Counted from the stretch's first letter, positions 46,975-56,861 are shown. The stretch: DNA of 64,000 bases from Pantoea agglomerans NBRC 102470 (GCF_001598475.1 NZ_BCZA01000011.1:1-64000), one strand, 5' to 3'. The notes: generated from the sequence alone by a model not told the origin. Numbers and translations are program-made.

Positions 46975-47997
46975 TCAGGGACGCGCCAGATCGTCCAGCA
47001 GCGTCTGGTTAAATTTTGCCGGTTCTTCCATTTGCGGCGCGTGTCCCATACCGGGGAATTCGATTAAGCGCGCCCCCGGAATGCGTTTTGCGACCTCTTT
47101 CCCCAGTACCGCGTAATCACCCAGCCGGGCTTTCACCTCTGCCGGGGCGATATCACTGCCGATGGCAGTCGTGTCAGAGGTGCCGATCATCAGCGTGGTG
47201 GGCACTTTCAGATCGCCGAATTCATAAAATACGGGCTGAGTGAAGATCATGTCGTAGATTAAGGCGGAGTTCCATGCCACCTTCTGGTGGCCTGGCCCGC
47301 TGTTGAGTCCGGCCAGCATATCAACCCACTTGTCATATTCAGGTTTCCAGCGCCCGACATAGTAGGTTTGCTGCTCATACTTCTTAATGCCCTCTGCGCT
47401 GAGTTTGAGTTCGCGCTGATACCACTGATCCACTGATCGCCACGGTGCGCCTTTGGCTTTCCAGTCCTCCAGCCCGATCGGGTTAACCAGCACCAGCTTC
47501 TGCGTCTGTTCCGGGTACATCAGCGCATAACGTGTTGCCAGCATTCCGCCAGTGGAGTGACCCATAATCACCGCCTTCTTCACACCCAGCCGGGCGAGCA
47601 GCTGATGGGTGTTATCTGCCAGCTGCTGAAAACTGTACTGGTAACTGGCTGGCTTGGTCGAGCTGCAGAAGCCAATCTGGTCGGGCGCGATAACGCGATA
47701 TCCCTGCTGACTGAGTGCGCGAATGGTCTCTTCCCAGGTCGCGCCACAGAAGTTTTTACCGTGCATCAGCACCACGGTTTCGCCGTTGGCCCGCTGCGCC
47801 GGTTTCACATCCATATAGCCCATACTCAGCGTCTGCTGCTGGGATTTAAAATCAAAATGCTGCAACGGATAGGGGTATTGAAATCCTTCCAGCTGTTCGC
47901 CATACACACCAGCGGCACTGGCAGGCGCATGAGCAAATAACGCCAGCGAGGTGAGCAAGGCGGCAAGCGGTTTTTTCAGCGCGTATGTCGGGCTCAT
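46975..47997 (-). CDS. Exported alpha/beta hydrolase
   Basis: 340 residues from ATG 47997; the frame runs further upstream but this start gives a signal peptide (MSPTYALKKPLAALLTSLALFAHAPASAAG). The alpha/beta-hydrolase fold has HGKNFCGATWE (oxyanion region), nucleophile elbow GHSTGG (Ser near 173), acid in IGTSDTTA and His in GMGHAPQ near the C-terminus. The family includes 2-hydroxymuconic semialdehyde-type and haloperoxidase-like hydrolases; the substrate cannot be told. It is likely periplasmic. Confidence 0.85.
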   Translation of the reverse strand: MSPTYALKKPLAALLTSLALFAHAPASAAGVYGEQLEGFQYPYPLQHFDFKSQQQTLSMGYMDVKPAQRANGETVVLMHGKNFCGATWEETIRALSQQGYRVIAPDQIGFCSSTKPASYQYSFQQLADNTHQLLARLGVKKAVIMGHSTGGMLATRYALMYPEQTQKLVLVNPIGLEDWKAKGAPWRSVDQWYQRELKLSAEGIKKYEQQTYYVGRWKPEYDKWVDMLAGLNSGPGHQKVAWNSALIYDMIFTQPVFYEFGDLKVPTTLMIGTSDTTAIGSDIAPAEVKARLGDYAVLGKEVAKRIPGARLIEFPGMGHAPQMEEPAKFNQTLLDDLARP

Positions 47998-48341
47998 CCG
48001 GGGGGTTCTCCAGGTTAAAGGTGAGCCGTAAGCCTGGCATGTCGCAGCCAAAAATCTATTGATGTGCCGTGCTATAGCCGTGATTACAGAGATTCCGGCA
48101 AGGTAAACCGTGAGTCTGGCTGCGGACTCACGGCTCATTTTGATTATTGTCCCGCGGAACCACTTATTCATTCACCTACAATTACCAACAGATTAATCAC
48201 AATTCATCTTTTTTATTAATAACACCCCCTCAAATGAATATCTTCAGAGATAACGATTAAAATCCTGAAAAATCTTTACGCAAAGAATAAGCACATTAAG
48301 ATAAATATTTTAGAATCTTCTTAAATCAAACAGGGGGTTCT
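47998..48341. other. AT-rich divergent control region
   Basis: 344 bases between the hydrolase (minus) and the AraC-type gene (plus). A perfect 9-bp inverted repeat CCGTGAGTC / GACTCACGG lies at 48108-48133. The stretch 48170-48335 is strongly AT-rich. No marbox or named operator was recognised. Confidence 0.45.
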
Positions 48342-48842
48342 ATGAACGAAAATAAATATAACGAAAGCGTGATCGTCTCTATCACTGAGTGGATTAATAA
48401 TAATCTGGATCAGCGTTTAAGCGTTGATGATATTGCAGAAAAGGCGGGTTACTCTAAGTGGTATTTACAGAAACTTTTTGCCCGTTATCATAATGAAACC
48501 CTGGCGCGATATATTCGTAAGAAAAAGCTTAACGCCAGTGTTCATGATTTAAAAAACAGCCGCACGCCCATCATCAGCCTGGCGCTGAAATACCATTTTG
48601 AAAGCCAGCAATCTTTTACCCGATCTTTTAAGCAGATTATGGGTTGCACGCCGAGCGTCTGCCGTAAACGTCTGATGAAGGACGAGGCAAAGCAGCAGCT
48701 GGACGACGTTGATGATCCCTGTGCGCTGTGCAGTTACGGTCGGGCGGAAAGCATAAAGCAGAGCTGTGGCGTAACAGTCCGGCCTGTTACGCGCTCAGCG
48801 CGCGGATATGCGCCGGCAGACGCTTTCCGCGATCCAGGTTAA
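48342..48842 (+). CDS. Small AraC-family regulator (MarA/SoxS-like size)
   Basis: 166 residues, with the two helix-turn-helices of AraC in residues 10-110: LSVDDIAEKAGYSKWYLQKLFARYHNETLARYIRKKKL and PIISLALKYHFESQQSFTRSFKQIMGCTPSVCRK. There is no N-terminal ligand domain, the MarA/SoxS/RamA layout. The C-terminal tail of about 50 residues is longer than in MarA and contains CALCSYG, which is unusual. AT-rich codons differ from the neighbours, suggesting transfer. It likely activates stress or resistance genes; targets unknown. It abuts queH tail to tail. Confidence 0.85.
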   Translation: MNENKYNESVIVSITEWINNNLDQRLSVDDIAEKAGYSKWYLQKLFARYHNETLARYIRKKKLNASVHDLKNSRTPIISLALKYHFESQQSFTRSFKQIMGCTPSVCRKRLMKDEAKQQLDDVDDPCALCSYGRAESIKQSCGVTVRPVTRSARGYAPADAFRDPG

Positions 48843-49502
48843 TCAGGATTCATCCGGCTGATAATATTGCACACCAATCTTAATACGCTCACGTCCCTGG
48901 GTGACGCGATGACGATTGGTGTCGCGCAGTGAATAGACACAGCCACAATATTCCTGCTGATAGAAACTCTCGCGCTTGCTGATTTCAATCATGCGCGACG
49001 ACCCGCCGCCTTTACGCCAGTTAAAATCCCAGTACATCAGATCCGGATACGCCGCCGCTGCGCGGACTCCGCAGCTGTTAATCTGCTTCATATCTTTCCA
49101 GCGCGAAATACCCAGGCAACTGGTCATCACCGGAAAACCGTTCTCATGGGCATAGAGTGCCGTACGTTCAAAGCGCATATCAAAGCACATGGTGCAGCGT
49201 TCACCCCGTTCCGGTGACCACTCCAGGCCGCGCGCCCGCTCAAACCAGTTATCCCGGTCATAGTCCGCATCAATAAACGGCACACCAAATTTTTCAGCAA
49301 AGCGAATATTCTCCTCTTTACGCAGCTCATACTCTTTGAGCGGGTGAATATTCGGGTTGTAGAAATAGATCGTGTATTCAATGCCGGATGCCAGCATCGC
49401 TTCCATCACCTCACCCGAGCAGGGTGCGCAACAGGAGTGCAGCAGGACTTTTTTATGGCCGCCCGGCAGAGGCAGCGGCTGACGCTGGAAAGGTTCAGAC
49501 AT
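48843..49502 (-). CDS. queH: Epoxyqueuosine reductase QueH
   Basis: 219 residues from ATG 49502. It catalyses the last step of queuosine synthesis on tRNA, a non-orthologous alternative to QueG. The Cys-rich signatures of the family (old name DUF208) are [15 protein letters not shown] near residue 22, [15 protein letters not shown] near 95 and [15 protein letters not shown] near 185, which hold the Fe-S cluster and metal. [11 protein letters not shown] and [14 protein letters not shown] are also typical. The YhhQ importer of the same pathway is in this window. Confidence 0.92.
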   Translation of the reverse strand: MSEPFQRQPLPLPGGHKKVLLHSCCAPCSGEVMEAMLASGIEYTIYFYNPNIHPLKEYELRKEENIRFAEKFGVPFIDADYDRDNWFERARGLEWSPERGERCTMCFDMRFERTALYAHENGFPVMTSCLGISRWKDMKQINSCGVRAAAAYPDLMYWDFNWRKGGGSSRMIEISKRESFYQQEYCGCVYSLRDTNRHRVTQGRERIKIGVQYYQPDES

Positions 49503-49773
49503 AAGCACCTTCAATCAATAGCAGTAAAGCGGCAGTGTAATGCCGCAGGCGGGCAGTTGCAAAACCTGACCTGACGCGCCCTGTTTTGCGTAATCGTGCC
49601 CCGGCCGCAGTTTCCCTCTCCTGAACCAACCCGCTGATCTCTGATGCTTTCTTATCGCAGCAATGCTGTGTGGCACCGGTGATAGCCGGAAGTGTGATCG
49701 CCCCCACACTGGCATCGACTATGTTTACATAACATTAACAATATTGACACAGAACCCCCGCAAGGAGACTCGC

Positions 49774-51162
49774 ATGGTCGCGGCAAAAAAATCGGGAAAT
49801 CAACAGAACCGCTTTACCTGGTTCGTCTGTTTTATGGCTGCGCTGTCCGGCCTGCTGTTTGGTCTGGATATCGGCGTCATTGCAGGTGCCTTGCCGTTTC
49901 TGGCGAAGGATTTGCAGATCACTAACCATCAGCAGGAGTGGGTAGTGAGTTCGATGATGTTTGGCGCGGCGCTGGGCGCACTGGCGGCGGGCTGGATGTC
50001 ATCAAAGCTGGGACGCAAGAAAAGTATGCTGGCGGGGGCGACGCTGTTTGTCATTGGCTCGCTGTGGTCAGCCTTCTCACCGGATGTGGAGTCGCTGGTC
50101 TGTGCCCGCGTGATGCTGGGTCTGGCGGTTGGGATCGCCTCTTACACCGCGCCACTCTATCTGGCGGAGATTGCGCCTGAACGTATTCGTGGCTCAATGA
50201 TTTCGATGTACCAGCTGATGCTGACCACCGGCATTGTCGTGGCCTATCTCTCAGACACCGCGTTCAGCTACAGCGGTAACTGGCGCGGGATGCTCGGCGT
50301 GATCGCCATTCCGGCGGTGATCCTGTTTATCGGCGTGCTGTTTCTGCCCAACAGTCCGCGCTGGCTGGCGGCGCACGGACGCTTTAACGAGGCGCAGCGG
50401 GTGCTGGATCGGCTGCGTAACAGCAGCGAACAGGCCCGGGAGGAGCTGGAAGAGATCCGGGAAAGCCTGCAGGTGAAGCAGCGCGGCTGGTCGCTGTTCC
50501 GTTCTAATGGCAATTTCCGCCGCGCGGTGTGGCTGGGTATGCTGCTACAGGTTATGCAGCAGTTTACCGGCATGAATGTGGTGATGTATTACGCGCCTAA
50601 AATCTTCAACATCGCCGGCTTCTCCAGCACCAGTGAGCAGATGTGGGGCACGGTGATTGTCGGGCTGGTCAATATGCTGGCCACGCTGATTGCGATCTTC
50701 TTTGTCGATCGCTGGGGTCGCAAGCCGATGCTCACCACCAGTTTTCTGGTGATGGCGGTTGGCATGGGCGTGCTGGGAACGCTATTGCACATCGGCGTTG
50801 AAACAGATTTCCGCAAATACTTTGCTGTCGCGATGCTGCTGATGTTTATCGTCGGCTTTGCGATGGCGGCCGGACCGGTGATCTGGCTGCTCTGTTCAGA
50901 GATTCAGCCACTGAAAGGGCGTGATTTCGGCATTACCGCCTCCACCACCACTAACTGGGTCGGCAATATGATTGTTGGCGCCACCTTCCTGACCATGCTG
51001 GATCAGCTGGGTAATGCCAACACCTTCTGGTTCTACGGCGCACTCAACCTGGTGTTTATCGTGCTGACGCTGATGCTGGTGCCGGAGACCAAACATGTGA
51101 CGCTGGAGCACATTGAACGCAATCTGATGAAGGGTAAAGCGCTGCGTGACATCGGGGCGTAA
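49774..51162 (+). CDS. galP: GalP-like sugar:H+ symporter
   Basis: 462 residues from ATG 49774, with a CAAGGAG ribosome site; the longer frame is rejected. Twelve helices and the sugar-porter signatures are present: [68 protein letters not shown], and the C-terminal [18 protein letters not shown]. It is close to E. coli GalP (464). Galactose/glucose is the likely substrate, but arabinose or another sugar is possible. No sugar-catabolic genes adjoin it. Confidence 0.88.
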   Translation: MVAAKKSGNQQNRFTWFVCFMAALSGLLFGLDIGVIAGALPFLAKDLQITNHQQEWVVSSMMFGAALGALAAGWMSSKLGRKKSMLAGATLFVIGSLWSAFSPDVESLVCARVMLGLAVGIASYTAPLYLAEIAPERIRGSMISMYQLMLTTGIVVAYLSDTAFSYSGNWRGMLGVIAIPAVILFIGVLFLPNSPRWLAAHGRFNEAQRVLDRLRNSSEQAREELEEIRESLQVKQRGWSLFRSNGNFRRAVWLGMLLQVMQQFTGMNVVMYYAPKIFNIAGFSSTSEQMWGTVIVGLVNMLATLIAIFFVDRWGRKPMLTTSFLVMAVGMGVLGTLLHIGVETDFRKYFAVAMLLMFIVGFAMAAGPVIWLLCSEIQPLKGRDFGITASTTTNWVGNMIVGATFLTMLDQLGNANTFWFYGALNLVFIVLTLMLVPETKHVTLEHIERNLMKGKALRDIGA

Positions 51163-51177
51163 CCGCCCCGCTTCAGC

Positions 51178-51855
51178 CTACCACTGCAGTTGCTGGCCGG
51201 CGTAATCGACATAGTGATGACCACCGCGACCGCGCCACTGGATCAGCTGCTGGACGATACCGGCGGCACTCTCTTCTGCCGTCAGGGGCGCACTCTCGCC
51301 GCCCATATCCGTTTTCACCCAGCCGGGATGCAGCGTCAGCAGCGTCCCGCTCTGCGCTTCCACTGCCGGAGTCAGCGTGCGGCTCAGCATATTCAGTGCG
51401 GCTTTGCTGGCCGAGTAAATCGGCATCTGCGCCTCCGGATTTTCATTCAGGCTGCCGAGCTGAGATGAGGTCAGCGCCAGCACGCCTTCCTGTTTCAGCA
51501 GCGGCAACAGGATCTCTGCGCTGCGAACAGGGGCTATCGCATTGGTCAGGAACAGCTGCGCCAGCGCCTGATCGTCACTCTGCGACACTTTCTGGTGCGC
51601 AGGCCCGGAAATCCCGGCGTTAATCAGAATCGCATCGAACGACTTGCCACTGAGCTGGCTGGCAAACTGTTGAACCGCTGATGAGTGGGTCATATCCAGC
51701 GAATGCCAGTGAATGTCTGGCCGGTTACCCTGCTCCGGGATGCCACTGCGATGCGTGGCCGTGACCTGCCAGCCCTCATCGGCAAAGGCCTGCGCCACCG
51801 CCAGACCGATACCGCGTGAAGCACCAATAATCAGAACCTCTTTTTGCTGAGCCAT
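51178..51855 (-). CDS. Short-chain dehydrogenase/reductase
   Basis: 225 residues from ATG 51855; an ATG two codons upstream sits on the GAGGA ribosome site and is less likely. A classical SDR: cofactor loop IGASRGIGLAVAQAF at residues 9-23, NAGISG near 84, and the catalytic YSASKAAL near 149 (Tyr and Lys). TLHPGWVKTDMGG is also typical. It is convergent with galP. Substrate unknown; related proteins reduce carbonyls. Confidence 0.85.
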   Translation of the reverse strand: MAQQKEVLIIGASRGIGLAVAQAFADEGWQVTATHRSGIPEQGNRPDIHWHSLDMTHSSAVQQFASQLSGKSFDAILINAGISGPAHQKVSQSDDQALAQLFLTNAIAPVRSAEILLPLLKQEGVLALTSSQLGSLNENPEAQMPIYSASKAALNMLSRTLTPAVEAQSGTLLTLHPGWVKTDMGGESAPLTAEESAAGIVQQLIQWRGRGGHHYVDYAGQQLQW

Positions 51856-52083
51856 ATTCATTCCTCGTTGATTGTCTCGTCACAAGCTTAACGGTAAATC
51901 TGCCCAGGCAGCGGCCAGTTGTGCTTTTTAGCCAGACGACCGCACTGCAGGTAAAACCCCACGGCGTAGCGCTGTTGATGGTTTTCCATCATTAAATCGC
52001 TTTATCTTTTACTTTTAACCGGTTAGAAGAGATAAACAGTCTGGCAGGCAGCAGTCAATTTGCCATTTTCGCATGGAGTCTGA

Positions 52084-53103
52084 ATGAAAAAGCTCACCTT
52101 AGAGGTGGTGGCAAAAATGGCAGGCGTCGGGATTGCGACGGTCGATCGGGTGCTGAATGAGCGCGGCGGTGTCTCCCTGGAGACCAGCCGCAAAGTCCTG
52201 AAAGCCGCGCGCGAAGTGGGGCTGAAGCGTCTGCTGCCAGAGGAGTACCAGCATCCGTGGCAGATTGAGGTGTTCCTCAGCAATAACGGCTCATCCTTTT
52301 TTCAGCAGCTCACCACCCATTTCAGCGAGGTCGCCAGTCAGCTTGGCTATCGCCGCCTGAAACTGCACAAAACCCTGGTGGCCGAAGCGCAGCCTGAGCA
52401 GCTGGCGCAAAGCATTATCGCCCGCAGCAGCACCCGCGACGGCATTATTGTTTTTGCGCATGACTCGCCGCCCATCTATCGGGCACTGGCGCTGTGCCGC
52501 AGCCGCAATGTGCCGGTGATCACCATCGTCACCGATCTGCCCGATGCCGACCGCTTGTGTCATGTTGGTATCGACCAGTATCAGGCGGGACGCACAGCCG
52601 GACTGCTGATGAGTAAGACAGTGAACCAGCCCGGCGACATTCTGATGGTCAGTGGCCGTTTTGATTACCGCGCCCATCGTCAGCGCATCGCGGGATTCCG
52701 TGAGGCCATGGAGCAGCGCGCGCCGCAGCGTCATCTGCGTGAAGTGCTGTCGGGTCAGGATCAGCGGGAAACCATCCGCAGTGAGCTGGCCCGCCATCTG
52801 CGTCCGTCGCAGGCGATTGCAGGGGTCTATAACACCGGCATGGGGAATAGTGATGTCAGCGACACCCTGCGCGCCCACCAGCTGCTGGGTAAATGCACCT
52901 ACATCACCCATGAGCTTTATGATGTCACCCGCCAGCTACTGCTGAACGATGAAGTGGCCTTTACCCTGGATCAGCATGCTCAGCAGCATGCCCGTTTAGC
53001 GATTGATCTGATGCTGAGTCATCTCGAAACCGGCTATCAGCCGGATGTCTATCAGGCGGGCAAAGTGGCCTTTCGGCTGTTTACGGCGGAAAATATGGTG
53101 TGA
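52084..53103 (+). CDS. LacI-family transcriptional regulator
   Basis: 339 residues. The DNA-binding headpiece is TLEVVAKMAGVGIATVDRVLNERGGVSLETSRKVLKAA (residues 4-42), and the remainder is a periplasmic-binding-protein-like ligand domain (for example VPVITIVTDLPDADRLCHVGIDQYQAGRTAGLLM). The family senses sugars or polyols. No sugar genes lie directly downstream; galP lies 0.9 kb upstream and is a possible target. The next gene on the same strand is separated by an AT-rich gap. Confidence 0.87.
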   Translation: MKKLTLEVVAKMAGVGIATVDRVLNERGGVSLETSRKVLKAAREVGLKRLLPEEYQHPWQIEVFLSNNGSSFFQQLTTHFSEVASQLGYRRLKLHKTLVAEAQPEQLAQSIIARSSTRDGIIVFAHDSPPIYRALALCRSRNVPVITIVTDLPDADRLCHVGIDQYQAGRTAGLLMSKTVNQPGDILMVSGRFDYRAHRQRIAGFREAMEQRAPQRHLREVLSGQDQRETIRSELARHLRPSQAIAGVYNTGMGNSDVSDTLRAHQLLGKCTYITHELYDVTRQLLLNDEVAFTLDQHAQQHARLAIDLMLSHLETGYQPDVYQAGKVAFRLFTAENMV

Positions 53104-53447
53104 GGTGGGCCATATTCAGGGGAGTGATCGCCTGATAACCGAGTCAGCGTTGTCTGGCGAATACGTGATGTGGCTGGTTAAAATTCAAAATCAGCCTTTT
53201 AAAGTGAATTTTTTTGAAAAAAAAACCTTTCTAAACGATCGCGAAATAGCCAATTACCTTTTTTTCTGATAATTTTTTCTTACTTTATCCTGAATTGAAG
53301 GAACAATTCAAAATGGTGCCAATCAATTAACCAATTGATTGGTATCGTAAAAATATAAAAAACGACCTCTTGCATTCCGGAAGCTTCATTACCTCAGCTA
53401 ATGAAGTTAAACACTATGGCTAAGAAGAACTAAAAACAGGGTGAGCT
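53104..53447. other. AT-rich gap with two palindromes
   Basis: 344 bases, clearly more AT-rich than neighbouring genes, with A-runs at 53213-53224. It ends in a GGGTGAGCT ribosome-type site before the nuclease-like gene. The only long structures are the palindromes annotated at 53291-53342. This looks like an acquired segment boundary. Confidence 0.5.
53291..53342. promoter_or_regulatory. Two dyads upstream of the HsdR-N-like gene
   Basis: The first dyad is TGAATTG, six bases, CAATTCA at 53291-53310. The second is CCAATCAATT, four bases, AATTGATTGG at 53319-53342, a perfect 10-bp-arm palindrome. Both share the CAATT core. They lie 105-160 bases before the ATG and could be operators or a stem-loop in the leader. 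Function is inferred. Confidence 0.5.
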
Positions 53448-54530
53448 ATGGATATTTTCAATAACCTCAATGGTCTTTCCGCTAAGATTCAGCAGCAAGC
53501 AGCAATTATTCAGACAGAAGAAGCCACTAAAAGCGCGTTTGTTATGCCCTTCATCAGTCAGATACTGGGATATGATGTATTTGACCCGACTGAAGTCATA
53601 CCTGAATTCATTTGTGATGTCGGCACCAAAAAAGGTGAGAAGATTGATTACGCCATTTCTAAAGGCGGAGAGATTCAGATCCTGATTGAATGCAAAAAGA
53701 TTGGCGAACCGTTAAATGTTAAACACGCCTCGCAACTCTTCCGTTACTTCCATGTGACTAACGCGCGAATTTCCATTTTAACAAATGGCCAGCTCTATAA
53801 ATTTTTTACCGATCTGGATGCGCCGAACAAAATGGATGAAAAGCCATTTTTAGAACTGGATTTGCTGGATATTGATGAACACGTGGTTCCAGAGCTGGTT
53901 AAGCTCACCAAAAGTGCTTTTGATGTTGATTCGATTGTCAGTGCAGCTGGTGAACTTAAATTTATCAGCCAGATAAAGAAGATGATTTCCAGTCAGTTCA
54001 GTGAACCCGATGAGGACTTCGTTAAACTTTTTGCCTCACGTGTATATGACGGCATACTCACGCAGAAAGTCAGAGAGCAATTCTCTGTACTGACTAAAAA
54101 AGCTGCTACTCAGTGGCTAAATGATCAGGTGAATGAAAGACTCAAATCCGCGATCAGCGGTGGAGCGATGGTTTCGCCACAACCTAATAACGAGGATTCG
54201 GCAAAAAGCAGCAGTGACAAGAACGAGGCTGAAAGCGGCATGATTGTCACTACAGAAATGGAGATAGAAGGGTTTCACATCATAAAATCAATAATCCGAA
54301 AAGTTATTGAACCTCAGCGTATCACTTTCCGGGATACTCAAAGTTATCTTGGTATTTTAATCGATGACAACAATCGTAAGCCAATTTGCCGACTTCACTT
54401 CAATCGCAGTCAGCTATATATCGGGATGTTTGATGGCGAGAAAAAAGAGACTCGCCATCCGATTACATCACTCAACGATATCTACAACTTCACCGATCTG
54501 TTAAGGGATGCAGCGAAGCAATATTGTTGA
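53448..54530 (+). CDS. Solitary HsdR N-terminal-domain (HSDR_N_2) nuclease-like protein
   Basis: 360 residues. Residues about 25-140 resemble the nuclease domain of type I restriction HsdR. The PD-(D/E)xK pattern is seen: Asp in GEKIDYAIS (67), then the QILIECKKI strand with Glu 81 and Lys 83. No helicase motor follows and no HsdM/HsdS is nearby. Residues about 185-250 are helical and charged with a Ser/Asn-rich linker (near 245-265). The C-terminal half is a separate small domain of unknown role (IIKSIIRKVIEPQRI). A defence role is possible but unproved; such genes also occur outside defence. The DNA is AT-richer than its neighbours. Confidence 0.75.
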   Translation: MDIFNNLNGLSAKIQQQAAIIQTEEATKSAFVMPFISQILGYDVFDPTEVIPEFICDVGTKKGEKIDYAISKGGEIQILIECKKIGEPLNVKHASQLFRYFHVTNARISILTNGQLYKFFTDLDAPNKMDEKPFLELDLLDIDEHVVPELVKLTKSAFDVDSIVSAAGELKFISQIKKMISSQFSEPDEDFVKLFASRVYDGILTQKVREQFSVLTKKAATQWLNDQVNERLKSAISGGAMVSPQPNNEDSAKSSSDKNEAESGMIVTTEMEIEGFHIIKSIIRKVIEPQRITFRDTQSYLGILIDDNNRKPICRLHFNRSQLYIGMFDGEKKETRHPITSLNDIYNFTDLLRDAAKQYC

Positions 54531-54555
54531 TAGCCAGGATGCAGTCCTGGCTCGA

Positions 54556-55383
54556 TTAACCCGCGGCATCCCGGCTTTTATCGTCCGGGCTGTCCGCATC
54601 GTCATTACCCTGGCTCTTCTCCACTTCCTGCGGATGTCCCATCGAAAGCGCAGCCGCACTGGCCGGGTCGAACAGCGACAGACTCTCAATCTGGTCAACC
54701 ATGATCACTTTACGGAACGACATCGCATCTTTGGGTTTCGAGTCGAGCGTGATGTCGTGCTCGGCGTACCACTTGCTGTAGTTATGTTCCACCGCCAGCT
54801 TCAGCGTCTTGCTGTCGCGATATCCGCTCAGCATCGGGATCAGCACGATATTTTTGGTGCTCTCATATTCAAAAGTCGAAGCATGAATCATGCCGATGTA
54901 AATGCGGCGCGACTTCATTGTAATCCACGCCAGTTCGCCCTCTTCCATGCACTGAAATAACAGTTGCTCCACACCATTAGAGCGTGACAGCTGCTGATAG
55001 AGGTCTTTACGACCGGAGACGTTCAGTCGTGCACTGCCTGCCCAGTTTGAGCGGTAAAGGCAGAGAAGAATGGCAAAGGTGAGCATGATCACCACGGGAG
55101 CCTGGATGCCCAGGAAACTCCAGTTCATAAACTCCACCTGCCACTTCAGGTGGACGCCGGGGATCATCTGGACGGCGTTGGCGATGCCGGAGATACAGAG
55201 CAGCAGTAACCAGACGATGCCGGTCGCGAACACACCCTGCAGGACGAAAATACAACCGTAAAGCGCGACCAGGAAATAGACATCCCAGCCCGACGAACGA
55301 CGGATTTTAAAGCGGCTGTTCAAATCACGGCTGGTGTACCAGTAACCACTGACCATCAACACCATAAATATTGCGGTACCCAC
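54556..55383 (-). CDS. Unrecognised membrane protein with cytoplasmic C-domain
   Basis: 275 residues from GTG 55383, with AGGGAG about seven bases upstream. Three predicted membrane helices lie at about residues 1-14, 33-68 and 92-112. The C-terminal half (about 125-245) is soluble and beta-rich (WITMKSRRIYIGMIHASTFEYES; KVIMVDQIESLSLFD). The tail is Asp/Lys-rich and low complexity. I do not recognise the family. It begins one base after the stop of the small gene at 55385, so both form one unit. Confidence 0.6.
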   Translation of the reverse strand: MGTAIFMVLMVSGYWYTSRDLNSRFKIRRSSGWDVYFLVALYGCIFVLQGVFATGIVWLLLLCISGIANAVQMIPGVHLKWQVEFMNWSFLGIQAPVVIMLTFAILLCLYRSNWAGSARLNVSGRKDLYQQLSRSNGVEQLLFQCMEEGELAWITMKSRRIYIGMIHASTFEYESTKNIVLIPMLSGYRDSKTLKLAVEHNYSKWYAEHDITLDSKPKDAMSFRKVIMVDQIESLSLFDPASAAALSMGHPQEVEKSQGNDDADSPDDKSRDAAG

Positions 55384-55384
55384 C

Positions 55385-55582
55385 TCACACTCCCTTTAAC
55401 GTATTCACGTGGCGGGCAAAATCTTCATGGACTTCCTCGCTCAGCGTGTTAACCGAGATATTGCCGTTTTCATCAATGATGATGCGCTCACCTTCAGCGA
55501 TAGAATCGTTGATATCCTGACGGGTCATGATCTGCAAAAACTTCTCGGGACTGGCAAAGACCGACTTAACAAATTTAAACAT
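55385..55582 (-). CDS. Small protein of unknown function, coupled to the membrane gene
   Basis: 65 residues from ATG 55582 (MFKFVKSVFASPEKF); an upstream start at 55630 would add 16 residues with no ribosome site. The sequence is polar and acidic (DINDSIAEGERIIIDENGNISVN) with no signal or membrane helix. It ends two bases before the GTG of the membrane gene, suggesting translational coupling. No family recognised. Confidence 0.5.
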   Translation of the reverse strand: MFKFVKSVFASPEKFLQIMTRQDINDSIAEGERIIIDENGNISVNTLSEEVHEDFARHVNTLKGV

Positions 55583-55874
55583 GGCGATCCACTTATTGGC
55601 CTGAAAATTGAAGTATGTGACCGAATCCACACTCTCGCCTGTTTAATTTCGGGTGAAATTTCTTAAAATCAATTAATTAGCGAAGCGGTAGTCACCTTGC
55701 CCATGCCGTTTTCCGCTGAAATCTTCAACGTAACCAGCAGCATGGCGTAGCAGCATCGTATTTTTACCGTGCAGGTCTGCAACGACGTCACATCGCCTCT
55801 CTGCCAGGAAGCGCTAAGCTCATTGGTTAGCCGCTTTCTGTCACCCTGTCTGAAACGCATCGAGGAATGTTTGC

Positions 55875-56861
55875 ATGAAACTACGAACACTGGGCCGTAC
55901 CGGTCAGCGCGTCTCCGAAATTGGCTTTGGCGCATGGGCCATTGGCGGAACCTGGGGGGAAGTGAGCATGGAGGATGCCAAAGCCGCGCTGAATGCTGCG
56001 CTGGATGCGGGCATCACCTTTATTGATACCGCCGATGTCTATGGCGATGGCCGTTCCGAAAAAATCATCGCAGAGGTGCTGAATCAGCGCGGCGGTGAAC
56101 GTCCGTTTGTCGCCACCAAGCTGGGGCGTCGCCTCTCGCCACATGTGGCTGAAGGTTACAATGCTGAAAACCTCAACGCCTTTATTGACCGTTCACGCGA
56201 GAACCTGCAAACCGACACGCTGGATTTAGTGCAGCTGCATTGCCCGCCGACCGAGGTCTACTACAACCCGGACGTCTTTGCGGTGATGGATGAGATGGTC
56301 GCTGCCGGAAAAATCCGTCACTACGGTGTCTCCGTTGAGAAAGTTGAAGAAGGTCTGAAGGCGCTGGAGTTTCCAAACGTCTCGTCAATTCAGCTGATCT
56401 ATAACATTTTCCGCCAGCGTCCGGCTGAACTGCTGCTGCGTGAAGCGAAACGCCGTGATGTGGCGATCATCGCCCGTGTGCCGCTGGCGTCGGGCCTGCT
56501 GACCGGCAAAATGCGTGCCGACAGCGTGTTTGCCGCTGACGACCACCGCACCTTTAATCGTAATGGCGAAGCGTTCGATAAAGGCGAGACCTTTTCCGGC
56601 GTGCCTTATGAGGTGGCGCTGGAGGCGGTTGAAGAGATTCGCCGCTTTGTCACTGGCGACACCACCATGGCGATGTTTGCCCTGCGCTGGATCCTGATGA
56701 ACGAAGATGTCAGCGTGGTGATCCCTGGCGCGAAAAACCGCGAACAGGCTGAAGCCAATGCCCGCGCCAGCGATGTCGATGCGCTCTCTGCAGATACCAT
56801 GGCGGCGCTGAAGCAGATCTATCAGGAGAAGATCGCACCTCACGTGCATCAGCGCTGGTAA
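55875..56861 (+). CDS. Aldo/keto reductase
   Basis: 328 residues, AKR superfamily (YajO/Tas-like). The catalytic tetrad is visible: Asp and Tyr in IDTADVYGDGRSE, Lys in FVATKLGRR, His in LVQLHCPP. The NADPH-binding C-terminus is VVIPGAKNREQAEANARASD. The start MKLRTLGRTGQRVSEIGFGAW is typical. It reduces aldehydes or ketones with NADPH; physiological substrate unknown. It is convergent with yhiN. Confidence 0.88.
   Translation: MKLRTLGRTGQRVSEIGFGAWAIGGTWGEVSMEDAKAALNAALDAGITFIDTADVYGDGRSEKIIAEVLNQRGGERPFVATKLGRRLSPHVAEGYNAENLNAFIDRSRENLQTDTLDLVQLHCPPTEVYYNPDVFAVMDEMVAAGKIRHYGVSVEKVEEGLKALEFPNVSSIQLIYNIFRQRPAELLLREAKRRDVAIIARVPLASGLLTGKMRADSVFAADDHRTFNRNGEAFDKGETFSGVPYEVALEAVEEIRRFVTGDTTMAMFALRWILMNEDVSVVIPGAKNREQAEANARASDVDALSADTMAALKQIYQEKIAPHVHQRW

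Noticed and set aside
53319-53342. CCAATCAATT/AATTGATTGG dyad as a recombination attachment site
   Set aside because: No integrase or second copy was found; kept only as a possible operator or stem-loop.
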